Below, in pieces: positions 42,464 through 50,294 of a stretch of DNA of 64,000 nucleotides (its first letter is position 1; each line of letters begins with the position of its first letter). The stretch is taken from positions 310,001 to 374,000 of the forward strand of contig NC_016645.1 in the NCBI RefSeq assembly GCF_000234805.1, read 5' to 3'. Origin of the DNA: Pyrobaculum ferrireducens (GTDB taxonomy: Archaea > Thermoproteota > Thermoprotei > Thermoproteales > Thermoproteaceae). Under the pieces are notes generated by a model that saw nothing but the letters and a program-made list of their open reading frames with translations, ran no database searches and had not been told where the DNA came from. Made by a program: the position numbers and the translations under genes.

Positions 42464-44722
42464 TCAGGGATAAACGAGCGGTATGATAACGCCGCCGACA
42501 GAACCATACGCATAGTACTCCCTTGGACCATTAAAATACTCCTGCCAATAATTTAGTGAAATGACAGGCGCTTTAAACTTAGCGTCAATGAGGAAATTTG
42601 CACTATCTTCGTTATCTCTGTAGTAGTAAACTCTTACATAGCTGGGAATAGTGTAAGAGGTCAGGCCGCCCGTGGTGCCAGGCGCTAGCAATATCACGAA
42701 GGCGCTTCTAACGGCTACGTTAAGGTCGACACCAGCGGAGTAGTAAGGACCATTATACGTGACGCCCCCAACTGTGACCGAACACCCGCCATACGACGGC
42801 CCTTGAACCGCGGACAGTATTACGGATAAAGCAGTAAGGCCAAGCCCAACAAGTGGGTTTGAGTAAAGTGTAGTCCATCCCAACAACACTGCTAATTCAT
42901 TATAAGCTTGAATACCTGTTATAAAGGCCTGGGTGGCGGCTATAAGGAAGTTGATTGGCGTCCAGTAGTCAGAAGAACTCTTAGTATTTGGAAACAGCAC
43001 TGCAGGCGCCGTGGTGGCCCAACATATCGATAACAAATAAGTGTTGCCTGGTAGGTTGTAAGTCACATGGGTGTAGGTAGCCCTTAATGGCCACTCACCA
43101 CTCGTTGCATATATGCCCGTTGGGATCTCCGATGTGAGCTCCGCCTTGGCTAGAATATGAGGGTTGGTTTCGTTTCTATTCGTCTTTGGATCATATACGC
43201 CGCCGCCGGCCGTGGTTCTCCATATGTTAACTAGTATTTCATCCCCAGTTATATTGTAAAGGAGCAGGTTGCTTCTAATCATGAACTTGCCAAGAGACCA
43301 CGTGGTTGAGTTATGCACCCAGATCTCTGGCCATTTGTAGCCGTATAGCTTAAGCGATGTCATCTTCACATAGGGGTAGTAGTTGCTCCCGCTGGGTGGA
43401 ATTAGCGGCGGATCGAACTCAAGAGTAATGTCCGTCAAGCTTGAGTTGAATTGGAATAACCTCAGCGCGCCGGCGGCGTAAAATAACATGGCAGGAGATT
43501 TAAAGACTTGACAAAGCCCCCCGTTTTGGCTTAGGATCATGGATATAGTCCCCGCAAGCGTTCCTCCTACATAAACTCTCACATACTGATAGGTCTTTCC
43601 GGCGCAGTTGTATACCTCCATATCGCCGATATACAACGTCACATAGCTAGGCGCGGCGCCTTGTGGCACTTTGCCTATGAAAAATATGCGCGATGTCTTG
43701 TATTGGTACTTTGAGTAGAAGTTGTCTTCGACTAAGGCGCTTATAAAGCTATAAACCATGTGGCTCCATGTGGAATCTAAGGGACTAGGCCTCTCGTACT
43801 CCACTGTTACTGTAGGCTCAAATGTCACGGGTAAATCCCACGGGCCTGTAGAGATGTCTACAGATATCCATAAGTATTTTGAGCGTAAACTTGAGGGTAT
43901 TTGGAAAGAATAGATGTACCCATAGTTTGTGCTCACAATGGCGTTTGCTGTAAGCGATTGTGTGTATGCCGGTGGCTGTGCCGTCGGGGTGTCGCTATAG
44001 TAAATGTTCAGGCGAACAGAGCTGACGGGCGCGCCGCGGATTGCCACGTTAATGGCAGTAACGCCACGGCCGACATAAGCGTATGTCTGTGTGGTGTAGC
44101 TGTATGTTTTTGCGGCTGTGTTGAAATCCGTGGCGTATGTGAATCTCACCGAGAAACTGCCCCTGGTGGATACTGGCGGTGAATGAATTCTGAATATATA
44201 CCTGTCAAAGGCCGGGGTAGCAACGGTTGCGGTTGACGCCTCTGGCTGGACGCGCCACCTACCTCTGGCAATTGCCACAGTTCTATTATCTATCTCATAG
44301 ACCCCCGGCTGTATTTCACGCCCTTTTATAACTAGCTCAATGCGCGTTGGCGGGAGCCCGTCTCTCTCCGGGTTGTCAGTGTATAATATTTCATAAGCCT
44401 CCCCGTTGATTTCCAACACCGCCTTCTTGCCCCTTTCTACATTGACCTTCTCGGCTCTCTTAGGCACAGCGAGGTAAGGCCCAGAGAATATGGGTACAGT
44501 TAAATTAATTGGCTTCTTAGGGTTGTAGGTGCCCTCGGCCCAGATGGCGTCCTTTAACTCAAGGATATAGACTTTTGGAAGTGGCACAGGCGTGCTGTTC
44601 AAGATGACGTAGACATGGTCTGGAATTTTGTCAACAGCCACGAGCAAGACATTGTCCAACGGGACTCCCAACGCTAGGGCAGACAGCGCCAGTATGGTTG
44701 TTACCAGACACGCCTCCCGCAT
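42464..44722 (-). CDS. Large secreted/surface protein, copy A
   Basis: 752 aa. N-terminal hydrophobic signal (about residues 5-20), then a beta-rich, Tyr/Ser/Thr/Pro-rich extracytoplasmic protein with many N-x-S/T sequons (NLT, NSS, NSTT, NIT, NET) and few Cys. A more hydrophobic stretch (about 575-650, PVLGLGLTALSVILSAVQGP-like) could insert into membrane. No domain family recognised. It is followed by the membrane protein gene and preceded by geranylgeranyl reductase. Copy B is a frameshifted paralogue. A surface-layer, adhesin or secreted-complex role is possible but unsupported by motifs. Confidence 0.82.
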   Translation of the reverse strand: MREACLVTTILALSALALGVPLDNVLLVAVDKIPDHVYVILNSTPVPLPKVYILELKDAIWAEGTYNPKKPINLTVPIFSGPYLAVPKRAEKVNVERGKKAVLEINGEAYEILYTDNPERDGLPPTRIELVIKGREIQPGVYEIDNRTVAIARGRWRVQPEASTATVATPAFDRYIFRIHSPPVSTRGSFSVRFTYATDFNTAAKTYSYTTQTYAYVGRGVTAINVAIRGAPVSSVRLNIYYSDTPTAQPPAYTQSLTANAIVSTNYGYIYSFQIPSSLRSKYLWISVDISTGPWDLPVTFEPTVTVEYERPSPLDSTWSHMVYSFISALVEDNFYSKYQYKTSRIFFIGKVPQGAAPSYVTLYIGDMEVYNCAGKTYQYVRVYVGGTLAGTISMILSQNGGLCQVFKSPAMLFYAAGALRLFQFNSSLTDITLEFDPPLIPPSGSNYYPYVKMTSLKLYGYKWPEIWVHNSTTWSLGKFMIRSNLLLYNITGDEILVNIWRTTAGGGVYDPKTNRNETNPHILAKAELTSEIPTGIYATSGEWPLRATYTHVTYNLPGNTYLLSICWATTAPAVLFPNTKSSSDYWTPINFLIAATQAFITGIQAYNELAVLLGWTTLYSNPLVGLGLTALSVILSAVQGPSYGGCSVTVGGVTYNGPYYSAGVDLNVAVRSAFVILLAPGTTGGLTSYTIPSYVRVYYYRDNEDSANFLIDAKFKAPVISLNYWQEYFNGPREYYAYGSVGGVIIPLVYP
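44043..44200. repeat. 158-bp identical tract, copy A
   Basis: Partner of 41017-41174. Identical over the full 158 bp, with divergence resuming abruptly on both sides; the pattern of a recent gene conversion. Confidence 0.95.
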
Positions 44723-44780
44723 AGTATCTCTAAAACTAAGACTTTTTTCGTTTGGTAGCTAGCTAATATCAATAGATTAA

Positions 44781-46142
44781 TTACGCCAGTGGCAACGGGC
44801 CGAGGCCTATTTTTTCGCGGAATTCGTTATACTTCTTGACTACCTCGGCGTGCCACTTGTCGAGGTCTGATTGGCTCTCTGGATACGCCAGGTAGAGGTC
44901 GCCGATTTCCTTGGCGTATTGTATCGAGATGCTGAGTTTTTTCAAAAGCGCGGGTCTGCCTAAAAACTGCATCATAACCTTGAACTTGTCCATGAGGGAT
45001 AGGTTGGTCCCCTTGGCCGCTAGGTGGTATATCTCGTCTTCGTTTAGAATCTTGCGGGAGAGGCCGAAGTTGAGGTCGTCGTTGTCGAGGGTTTGTAGCA
45101 TAAGCCTAAGCACGTCGAGCTGCGCCTGTCTATGGCCCCACTCCCTCATGTAAAGCACGTTGTACTCCCACAGCGTCTTCTCGGAGAAGTCGCCCTTTTC
45201 AAAGGCCTTTGCTATAACCCTGGAGGACAGCTCGGCGGTTAGCAACGCCTGCCCGATGCCGCCGCCGTGGATGGGGTTTACGGCAGCCGCGGCGTCGCCA
45301 AGGGCCACTATGCCGTTGCCCACTAGCGACTTCAACGGCCTCCTAGTGGGTATAAAGCCCCCTCCTATGTGGTACTTCTTGCTGACTCTGAAGCGTGGGA
45401 GTATGTACTTCTCGTAGTAGTTCCTGGGGTTCTGCTTCAAAATGCCCCAAATGCCGAGGCCTACGTTGAGCATAGTGGCGCTGCGCGGAAATATCCACCA
45501 GTAGCCGCCCGGCGCCACCGTCATGTTGAGATAAATCTTGATGTACTGGGGGCTCTCAAGGGCCTCGTCTACGTACACAATCTCCCTATATGCGTGGGAC
45601 ACGTCTTCGGGATGCAGCGGCTCGGATATGAGCCAGCCCGCCAACTTGCTACGGAGGACCGCGGCTGAGCCCGTGGCGTCCACCACAACCCTTGACCTAA
45701 ACTCCTTAGCCATGCCGCTTCTCCTCTCCACAGCCTTCACGCCGACAACCGCGCCGTTTTCTACAATAGGCTCCGTAGCCGTGTGCCCCTCAAACAACGC
45801 GGCGCCCGCCCTCACCGCCTCCTCGACTAGCCACTTACCCCACGCAAATCGATCCAGCACATAGCCCTCGCCCTTGATTATCAACCTCGTCTTTTCATCT
45901 GGACTTATCAGCTCCACCCCCTCTATCTTGTTCTGGAACACCCTGGGGTTGGGCGTTAGATACTTTGCCATCCTCTCCACGTGGTGAAGGCCGAGGCCGT
46001 CGCCGCAGGTCTTTACGCCTATCTGCTCGCCGCTTTTAGACTCCAGAAGAGCCACCTTGAACCCAGCCTTGGCGAGGAGGTACGAGGCGTATGCCCCGGC
46101 CGTGCCGCCGCCGGCCACGACGACGTCAAATCTCTCAGACAT
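44781..46142 (-). CDS. Geranylgeranyl reductase family flavoprotein
   Basis: 453 aa from ATG 46142 (MSERFDVVVAGGGTAGAYAS). FAD motif GGGTAG at about 10-15; TCGDGLGLHH and YWWIFPRSATMLNVGLG are characteristic of archaeal geranylgeranyl reductases that saturate the isoprenoid chains of membrane lipids; GIVALGDAAAAVNPIHGGGIG is the second FAD-binding region. It fits the mevalonate genes at 56.8-60.6 kb. A TATA (TTTTAATAC on minus, about 46165-46172) supports the shorter start. A 3' fragment is duplicated at 41776-41888. Confidence 0.92.
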   Translation of the reverse strand: MSERFDVVVAGGGTAGAYASYLLAKAGFKVALLESKSGEQIGVKTCGDGLGLHHVERMAKYLTPNPRVFQNKIEGVELISPDEKTRLIIKGEGYVLDRFAWGKWLVEEAVRAGAALFEGHTATEPIVENGAVVGVKAVERRSGMAKEFRSRVVVDATGSAAVLRSKLAGWLISEPLHPEDVSHAYREIVYVDEALESPQYIKIYLNMTVAPGGYWWIFPRSATMLNVGLGIWGILKQNPRNYYEKYILPRFRVSKKYHIGGGFIPTRRPLKSLVGNGIVALGDAAAAVNPIHGGGIGQALLTAELSSRVIAKAFEKGDFSEKTLWEYNVLYMREWGHRQAQLDVLRLMLQTLDNDDLNFGLSRKILNEDEIYHLAAKGTNLSLMDKFKVMMQFLGRPALLKKLSISIQYAKEIGDLYLAYPESQSDLDKWHAEVVKKYNEFREKIGLGPLPLA

Positions 46143-46171
46143 GGAAATCACAGCGATTTGTGGTATTAAAA

Positions 46172-46849
46172 TTATATTTTCAAAACGTCGCCTGGCTTCA
46201 TCACGAAAACCTTCGTTCTTGACACAGCCTCCACACGCGTCTTGAAGTCCTCGGGGTCTTGTTTAATCAGCGGGAAGGTGTTGTAGTGCATCGGCACAAC
46301 CCTCCTAGGCCTCAGTAGTTGCGTAGCTATCGCAGCCTCCCGGGGTCCCATGGTGAAGACGCTGCCAATCGGCAACAGGGCCACGTCTATGTCGTACAGC
46401 TCCCCTATCAGCTCCATGTCTCTAAACAGCGCGGTATCCCCGGCGTGGTACACCGTACCCTCAGGCGTGGCTATTACGAAGCCGGAGGGGGCGCCTCTAT
46501 TCGCCGTGTGGAGGGCGGGCGTCATGTAGACCTCCACCCCGTCCCCCAGCTTAATAGTCCCGCCTATGTTCATCGGCATCGTCTGCGCCTCCGGTATGCC
46601 CTTCTCAGCCACCTCAAGCGTAAGCTCAAACGTCCCAACTATAGGCGCCTTCGCCGCCTTGGCGATGTCGACGGATTCCCCCAGGTGGTCAAAATGGTCG
46701 TGTGTTATCAAGACGTGGGTAGGCTTTGTGTTTATGACCTCCTGGGGGGAGGCGGGGGACAGCGGGTTGGTGATCCACGGATCTATCAACATCCTAAGCC
46801 CGCCGGTCTCTATTAGAAACGCGGCGTGTCCAAACCACTTGATCTGCAT
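46172..46849 (-). CDS. Metallo-beta-lactamase fold hydrolase (UPF0173)
   Basis: 225 aa. MQIKWFGHAAFLIETGG and the metal motif THDHFDHLG (H-x-H-x-D-H) near residues 50-58, then TPALHTANRG, YHAGDTALF and PMHYNTFP supply the remaining ligands. Size and order match the UPF0173 family of metal-dependent hydrolases of unknown substrate. TATA (GTTAAATAC on minus, about 46869-46877) is 24 nt upstream. Confidence 0.92.
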   Translation of the reverse strand: MQIKWFGHAAFLIETGGLRMLIDPWITNPLSPASPQEVINTKPTHVLITHDHFDHLGESVDIAKAAKAPIVGTFELTLEVAEKGIPEAQTMPMNIGGTIKLGDGVEVYMTPALHTANRGAPSGFVIATPEGTVYHAGDTALFRDMELIGELYDIDVALLPIGSVFTMGPREAAIATQLLRPRRVVPMHYNTFPLIKQDPEDFKTRVEAVSRTKVFVMKPGDVLKI

Positions 46850-46878
46850 ATAGCGGGACCTGTGTCTAGTATTTAACT

Positions 46879-47118
46879 TTAGCTCCTTTTCTTCAAGTCA
46901 AGTCTTATAGCGTTTGCATGGGGCGCGTATACCCTCACTGTGTAGCTCCGCTCCAGCTCCTTCACCACTTCGCTAAAGAGGCGCCACTCCACGGGACGCA
47001 ACAGGACTATCTTGACGTGGTGGGTGTCGGTGGCGGGGGAGTAGCTGTATTTCACATACTTCACGGATCCGGCGCCCAGCTTCTTCACAAGCTCAACCAC
47101 CCTTTCAATATCCTTCAC
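46879..47118 (-). CDS. Small conserved hypothetical protein
   Basis: 79 aa from GTG 47118 (VKDIERVVELVKKLGAGSVK); an ATG at 47130 would add four residues but lies too close to the TATA box (GTATTTTTAAAC on minus, 47138-47149). Predicted alpha-beta fold: helix, two strands with a DTHHVKIVLLRP segment, helix, strand (VRVYAPHANAIRLDL). It resembles a small RNA-binding or ferredoxin-like domain but no family is recognised. Lies after Hjc in the same direction. Confidence 0.65.
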   Translation of the reverse strand: MKDIERVVELVKKLGAGSVKYVKYSYSPATDTHHVKIVLLRPVEWRLFSEVVKELERSYTVRVYAPHANAIRLDLKKRS

Positions 47119-47139
47119 GCCGTGCGTCATGCCACCCGT

Positions 47140-47541
47140 TTAAAAATACTGATCTATTTTCTCAGAGAACAACGCCTCGACGAAGGCCCTCAGCTCAACC
47201 CCCTTTTCATACTCCTCTCTACCCACCCTCTCCGATACGCCCAGCACCTTCCACGGGCCCCTGCCGAACTTGACGAGTAGATACGCCTCGCCGCCAGCCC
47301 TCTTGGCAAACACTAGAAGCTTCTCCACCTTCTCAGCCTCTATCTTGACGGGGGCGTACTTAGCCCTGTACTTAACCTCAAACACGAGGACCCTCCCTCT
47401 GCACACCGCCACTATATCGGGCACGTACCTTTTCCTCACACCACCCCCCGACGAACACCCCCTCAAAACCGCACACCCACGCTCCCAAAAGTAGTTGGCC
47501 AGCTCCCTCTCCTTGGCGGAGCCCTTCCTCTTGACGCTCAT
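47140..47541 (-). CDS. hjc: Holliday junction resolvase Hjc
   Basis: 133 aa. The archaeal Hjc nuclease pattern is complete: basic N-terminus KRKGSAKERELA with the first catalytic Glu (about 11-13), RGCSSGGG, PDIVAV with Asp 42, and FEVKYR with Glu 55 and Lys 57. It cuts four-way junctions during recombination. ATG overlaps the previous gene's stop by 4 nt, so it is cotranscribed with that gene and TBP. Confidence 0.95.
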   Translation of the reverse strand: MSVKRKGSAKERELANYFWERGCAVLRGCSSGGGVRKRYVPDIVAVCRGRVLVFEVKYRAKYAPVKIEAEKVEKLLVFAKRAGGEAYLLVKFGRGPWKVLGVSERVGREEYEKGVELRAFVEALFSEKIDQYF

Positions 47542-48026
47542 AGCACCTCCACCTCTCTATACGGGTTGCACAACAACCTCTCGACCAGGCTACACCTCTC
47601 ACAGCCGCACGAAACCCTACCCTTCACAACGAGCTCAGTTAGGTGGGGGTCAAAGTGCCTCGCGTCTAGCAACAAGCCGGCCACGGACTTTCCCACCAAC
47701 AACTTAAGCCCCTCTCTATTCTTAACGTAGTACACCCCGTAGCCTCTGTATTCCTCAGCCCCACGTATGGGGACGATATTCCTGCCCCGCACGGCGGCCC
47801 CCCAGACGTATATCGTGAGATCTGGACGCAACTCCCGGGCGAGGCCTACCCACAGCCTCTTGGCAGTCTTTAAAACAACTCCACGGGTTGCTTTTTTAAG
47901 AGCGTTGTGGAGGCAGTGCAGATCTTCGCCTACCAACGGGATTAGCCTGGGATCGTGGACGTCGCAGATAGGCACCACTTGGGGAAGATCAACGTCTAGA
48001 AACTTTTCGCTGTATAGCAGAATCAC
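47538..48026 (-). CDS. Conserved hypothetical protein between TBP and Hjc
   Basis: 162 aa, not recognised. It looks like an alpha-beta protein with a Cys cluster near the C-terminus (CGCERCSLVERLLC) that could bind zinc or iron-sulfur. Overlaps TBP upstream and Hjc downstream by 4 nt each (ATGA), so it belongs to a TBP-unknown-Hjc operon and may act in transcription or recombination. Confidence 0.72.
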   Translation of the reverse strand: MILLYSEKFLDVDLPQVVPICDVHDPRLIPLVGEDLHCLHNALKKATRGVVLKTAKRLWVGLARELRPDLTIYVWGAAVRGRNIVPIRGAEEYRGYGVYYVKNREGLKLLVGKSVAGLLLDARHFDPHLTELVVKGRVSCGCERCSLVERLLCNPYREVEVL

Positions 48027-48631
48027 AACTCTTCTTCAAACTCCTCCTCTTCCACCAGCTCCTCTCCGCCCTCCTCGACGTACAAGACTCCTAAGTCTTT
48101 CAACTGGGCGTAGAGCTTCTGCACCGCCGTGGCCACGTCCTTTTCCGACTTGGCCCCGGTGCACACAATCTTCCCCGAGCCGAAGATAAGGATCACCACC
48201 CTGGGGGACGACATCCTATATATGAGGCCTGGGAACTGCTCCGGCTCATACATGGCGTTTTCCAGCATCAACACCGCCTGCTCGAGATCAACCTCGGCGT
48301 GGAGATTCCCGCTGGCAACGATGTTTTGGATCTGCACCTCCGGGTCGAAGGGCACGTCTGCCCCGTGGTCTTTAAGCAGTTTTACAAGAGCCCTCACCGC
48401 GTTTTTCAAATCCTCTTCGTTTTTAGCCCCCGTGCAGACCATTTTACCTGTTCTGAAAATGAGGGCGGAGATCCTGGGCTTGGTGAGGCGTAGGATGAGG
48501 CCTGGGAACTGGTCCGGGTTGTACTCGGCCATTGTCAACCTCTCTGCCAGCTGCTCAAGGTCAAGCTCGACGCCTAGGTTCACAGTTGCGACGATATTCT
48601 CAATACGGTAAGACGGCCCTGAGTGAGACAT
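48023..48631 (-). CDS. tbp: TATA-box binding protein
   Basis: 202 aa general transcription factor. Two saddle repeats each hold the signature NIVA(T/S)(V/G)NL near residues 12 and 104, then QFPGLI.R...P and KMVCTGAK / KIVCTGAK. An acidic tail (EEGGEELVEEEEFEEEL) follows, as in other Thermoproteales TBPs. ATG 48631 is 26 nt from a palindromic TATA (ATATTTAAATAT). Confidence 0.97.
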   Translation of the reverse strand: MSHSGPSYRIENIVATVNLGVELDLEQLAERLTMAEYNPDQFPGLILRLTKPRISALIFRTGKMVCTGAKNEEDLKNAVRALVKLLKDHGADVPFDPEVQIQNIVASGNLHAEVDLEQAVLMLENAMYEPEQFPGLIYRMSSPRVVILIFGSGKIVCTGAKSEKDVATAVQKLYAQLKDLGVLYVEEGGEELVEEEEFEEEL

Positions 48632-48635
48632 ATGA

Positions 48636-48664
48636 GAGTTTATAAACCCATATTTAAATATGCC
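48636..48664 (-). promoter_or_regulatory. TBP promoter with two palindromic TATA-like elements
   Basis: ATATTTAAATAT (about 48651-48662) sits at the normal leaderless distance from the TBP start. A second, perfectly palindromic GTTTATAAAC (about 48641-48650) lies between it and the start, where TBP itself could bind and block initiation. Autoregulation is an inference from position only. Confidence 0.5.
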
Positions 48665-48801
48665 TGAGTGGAAATATCACTAATACGGCACACAAGCAGG
48701 CTAGTGGCCGCCCACCCCCGCACCGGCAGTATACGGCCCGCGCTAGACGTGCTGGAGCCGCCACGCGCCTTGCGGCGTCTACACCCGCGGGGATTACACA
48801 C
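48665..48801. other. GC-rich intergenic stretch without recognised gene
   Basis: 137 bp between the TBP promoter and the TATA of the next gene. GC-rich in 48700-48790 with a small stem (GCCGC/GCGGC around 48760-48780). No ORF or tRNA pattern. Possibly an sRNA; not supported beyond composition. Confidence 0.25.
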
Positions 48802-48827
48802 GGGCTTTATATTTGACGTGGTTCTCG

Positions 48828-49322
48828 ATGGACGTGCTCCCGGTTTTAGACAGCGAGTTAAGAAAAGTTTTGTGGGGGCTGGCGTCGGAGTTTGCGTATC
48901 TGGCTGTGGTGGGTACCTCGGTGATTCCGCCCTGTAGCTTATTGAGGCGGCGGCTGGAGAGGGTGGTACGGCCGGAGCTGTTGTCTCTCCTCGCGACAAA
49001 GGTTGGGGGCGACGTTCCAGACGTCTTGTTAAACTCAGCGCTTGGGATGAGGCTGGGAGGCATCCCTAAGTGCGAGCTTATGTACGAGGCTCTGCCAGAG
49101 CTGTACCAGCTCTGCGTCGCCCTGCGGCTTAGAGGCCGCGAGCCTATGTACAAGGTGGTGTCTGAGGTGGTTGTGCCGCTGGCTGTGTCCGCCTCGGCGG
49201 CGGGGTACGAGGAGGGAGATGTCCTCCTGGCAAGCTACCGCGCCGCGGCATACAGAGGGGAGAGGGACCTCGCCGCCGTGATGAGGTATTTTGACAGGTG
49301 GCCCATTGTGGCTAGGTTTTAA
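48828..49322 (+). CDS. Conserved hypothetical helical protein
   Basis: 164 aa from ATG 48828 (MDVLPVLDSELRKVLWGLAS), predicted mostly helical and Leu/Val/Arg-rich; LPELYQLCVALRLRGREPMYK and LDSELRKVLWG look like a packed helix bundle. No family recognised. TATA (GCTTTATATTTG, 48801-48812) fits this start rather than an ATG at 48813. Eight bases separate it from the TrmI start, so the two are likely cotranscribed. Confidence 0.68.
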   Translation: MDVLPVLDSELRKVLWGLASEFAYLAVVGTSVIPPCSLLRRRLERVVRPELLSLLATKVGGDVPDVLLNSALGMRLGGIPKCELMYEALPELYQLCVALRLRGREPMYKVVSEVVVPLAVSASAAGYEEGDVLLASYRAAAYRGERDLAAVMRYFDRWPIVARF

Positions 49323-49330
49323 ATATCTGA

Positions 49331-50107
49331 GTGAAGCCGCACGTGTTTAGGAAGGGGGACTGGGCGCTGTTGGTGGAGGAGCGGGGGGGCTACAAAACTG
49401 TGGCTAGAGTGGGCGGCGGGAGGATCCAGACTATCAGAGGCTTTATAGACACCGATAAGCTCGTAGGAGCGCCCCACGGCTCCGAAATCACAACCTCGCT
49501 GGGCGTCAAGTTTAGAGCCCTTTCGGCTACTATTTTCGACGTAATTGAGAATAAGTTCGAGCTGAGAGCCCAAGCCATATACCCCAAAGACGCTGTTTAC
49601 ATCATAAAGGCAATAGGCCTAGGTCCGGGTTTTAGAGTGGCTGAGGCCGGCACCGGCTCGGGCTTCCTGACTGCCGTGCTGGCTTGGTACGTAAGGCCTT
49701 GGGGGGTTGTGTACAGTTTCGACAACAGAATAGAGCATATGAAAGTCGCTGTGCGCAATCTCGGAAGGATCGACCTACTGAACTACGTCGATTTACAGGT
49801 GAGGGACGTGGTAAGGACAGGCTTCGGCTCTATACGGGTAGACGCCGTCGTACTCGATATGGGAGATCCGTGGAACGCGCTGGACCGCGTCTCAGAAGCT
49901 CTAAAACCCGGCGGGGTTGTCGTGATCTTCGCCACGACTGTGGAGCACATGGCTAAGAGCGTCGAGGCCTTAAGAAAGAGGAACTATGTCAATATATCCA
50001 TAGAGGAGGTGCTGGTCAGGCGCTGGAAGAGCGTACCTGGCGAGCTGAGGCCAGAAACCTTCGATGTCACGCACACCGGCTGGATCATATCTGCGAGGTT
50101 GGTTTAA
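49331..50107 (+). CDS. trmI: tRNA (adenine-N1)-methyltransferase TrmI (position 57/58)
   Basis: 258 aa, GTG start. A small N-terminal beta domain (GDWALLVEERGGYKTVARVG) is followed by a class I methyltransferase: motif I VAEAGTGSGFLTAVLA, motif II (VVYSFDNRIEHMKVAVRNL), the catalytic Asp segment VDAVVLDMGDPW and GGVVVIFATTVE. TrmI tetramers make m1A57/58 in the tRNA T-loop and stabilise tRNA at high temperature. Confidence 0.93.
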   Translation: MKPHVFRKGDWALLVEERGGYKTVARVGGGRIQTIRGFIDTDKLVGAPHGSEITTSLGVKFRALSATIFDVIENKFELRAQAIYPKDAVYIIKAIGLGPGFRVAEAGTGSGFLTAVLAWYVRPWGVVYSFDNRIEHMKVAVRNLGRIDLLNYVDLQVRDVVRTGFGSIRVDAVVLDMGDPWNALDRVSEALKPGGVVVIFATTVEHMAKSVEALRKRNYVNISIEEVLVRRWKSVPGELRPETFDVTHTGWIISARLV

Positions 50108-50294
50108 GTTGTGAAGTAGGACGTCGACGCAGAACCTTGGCGGCATTATTCTCCAACCTATCTAGGCTCTGTTGAGCTACTTCGGCATTTTCGGCATCTC
50201 GTGGCGGGTGGTTAGGGCGGCGCCCGCCCTCCCGGATCTGTGATTAGTATCGTGTCTAAGGTGAAACTTTTTATTGCCGTTGTTAGAGGTCGCT

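Noticed and set aside
50108-50270. Candidate RNase P RNA or C/D-box sRNA before ProRS
   Set aside because: Some inverted repeats (GGGCGG...CCGCCC) but no RTGATGA/CTGA pair or RNase P conserved core seen.
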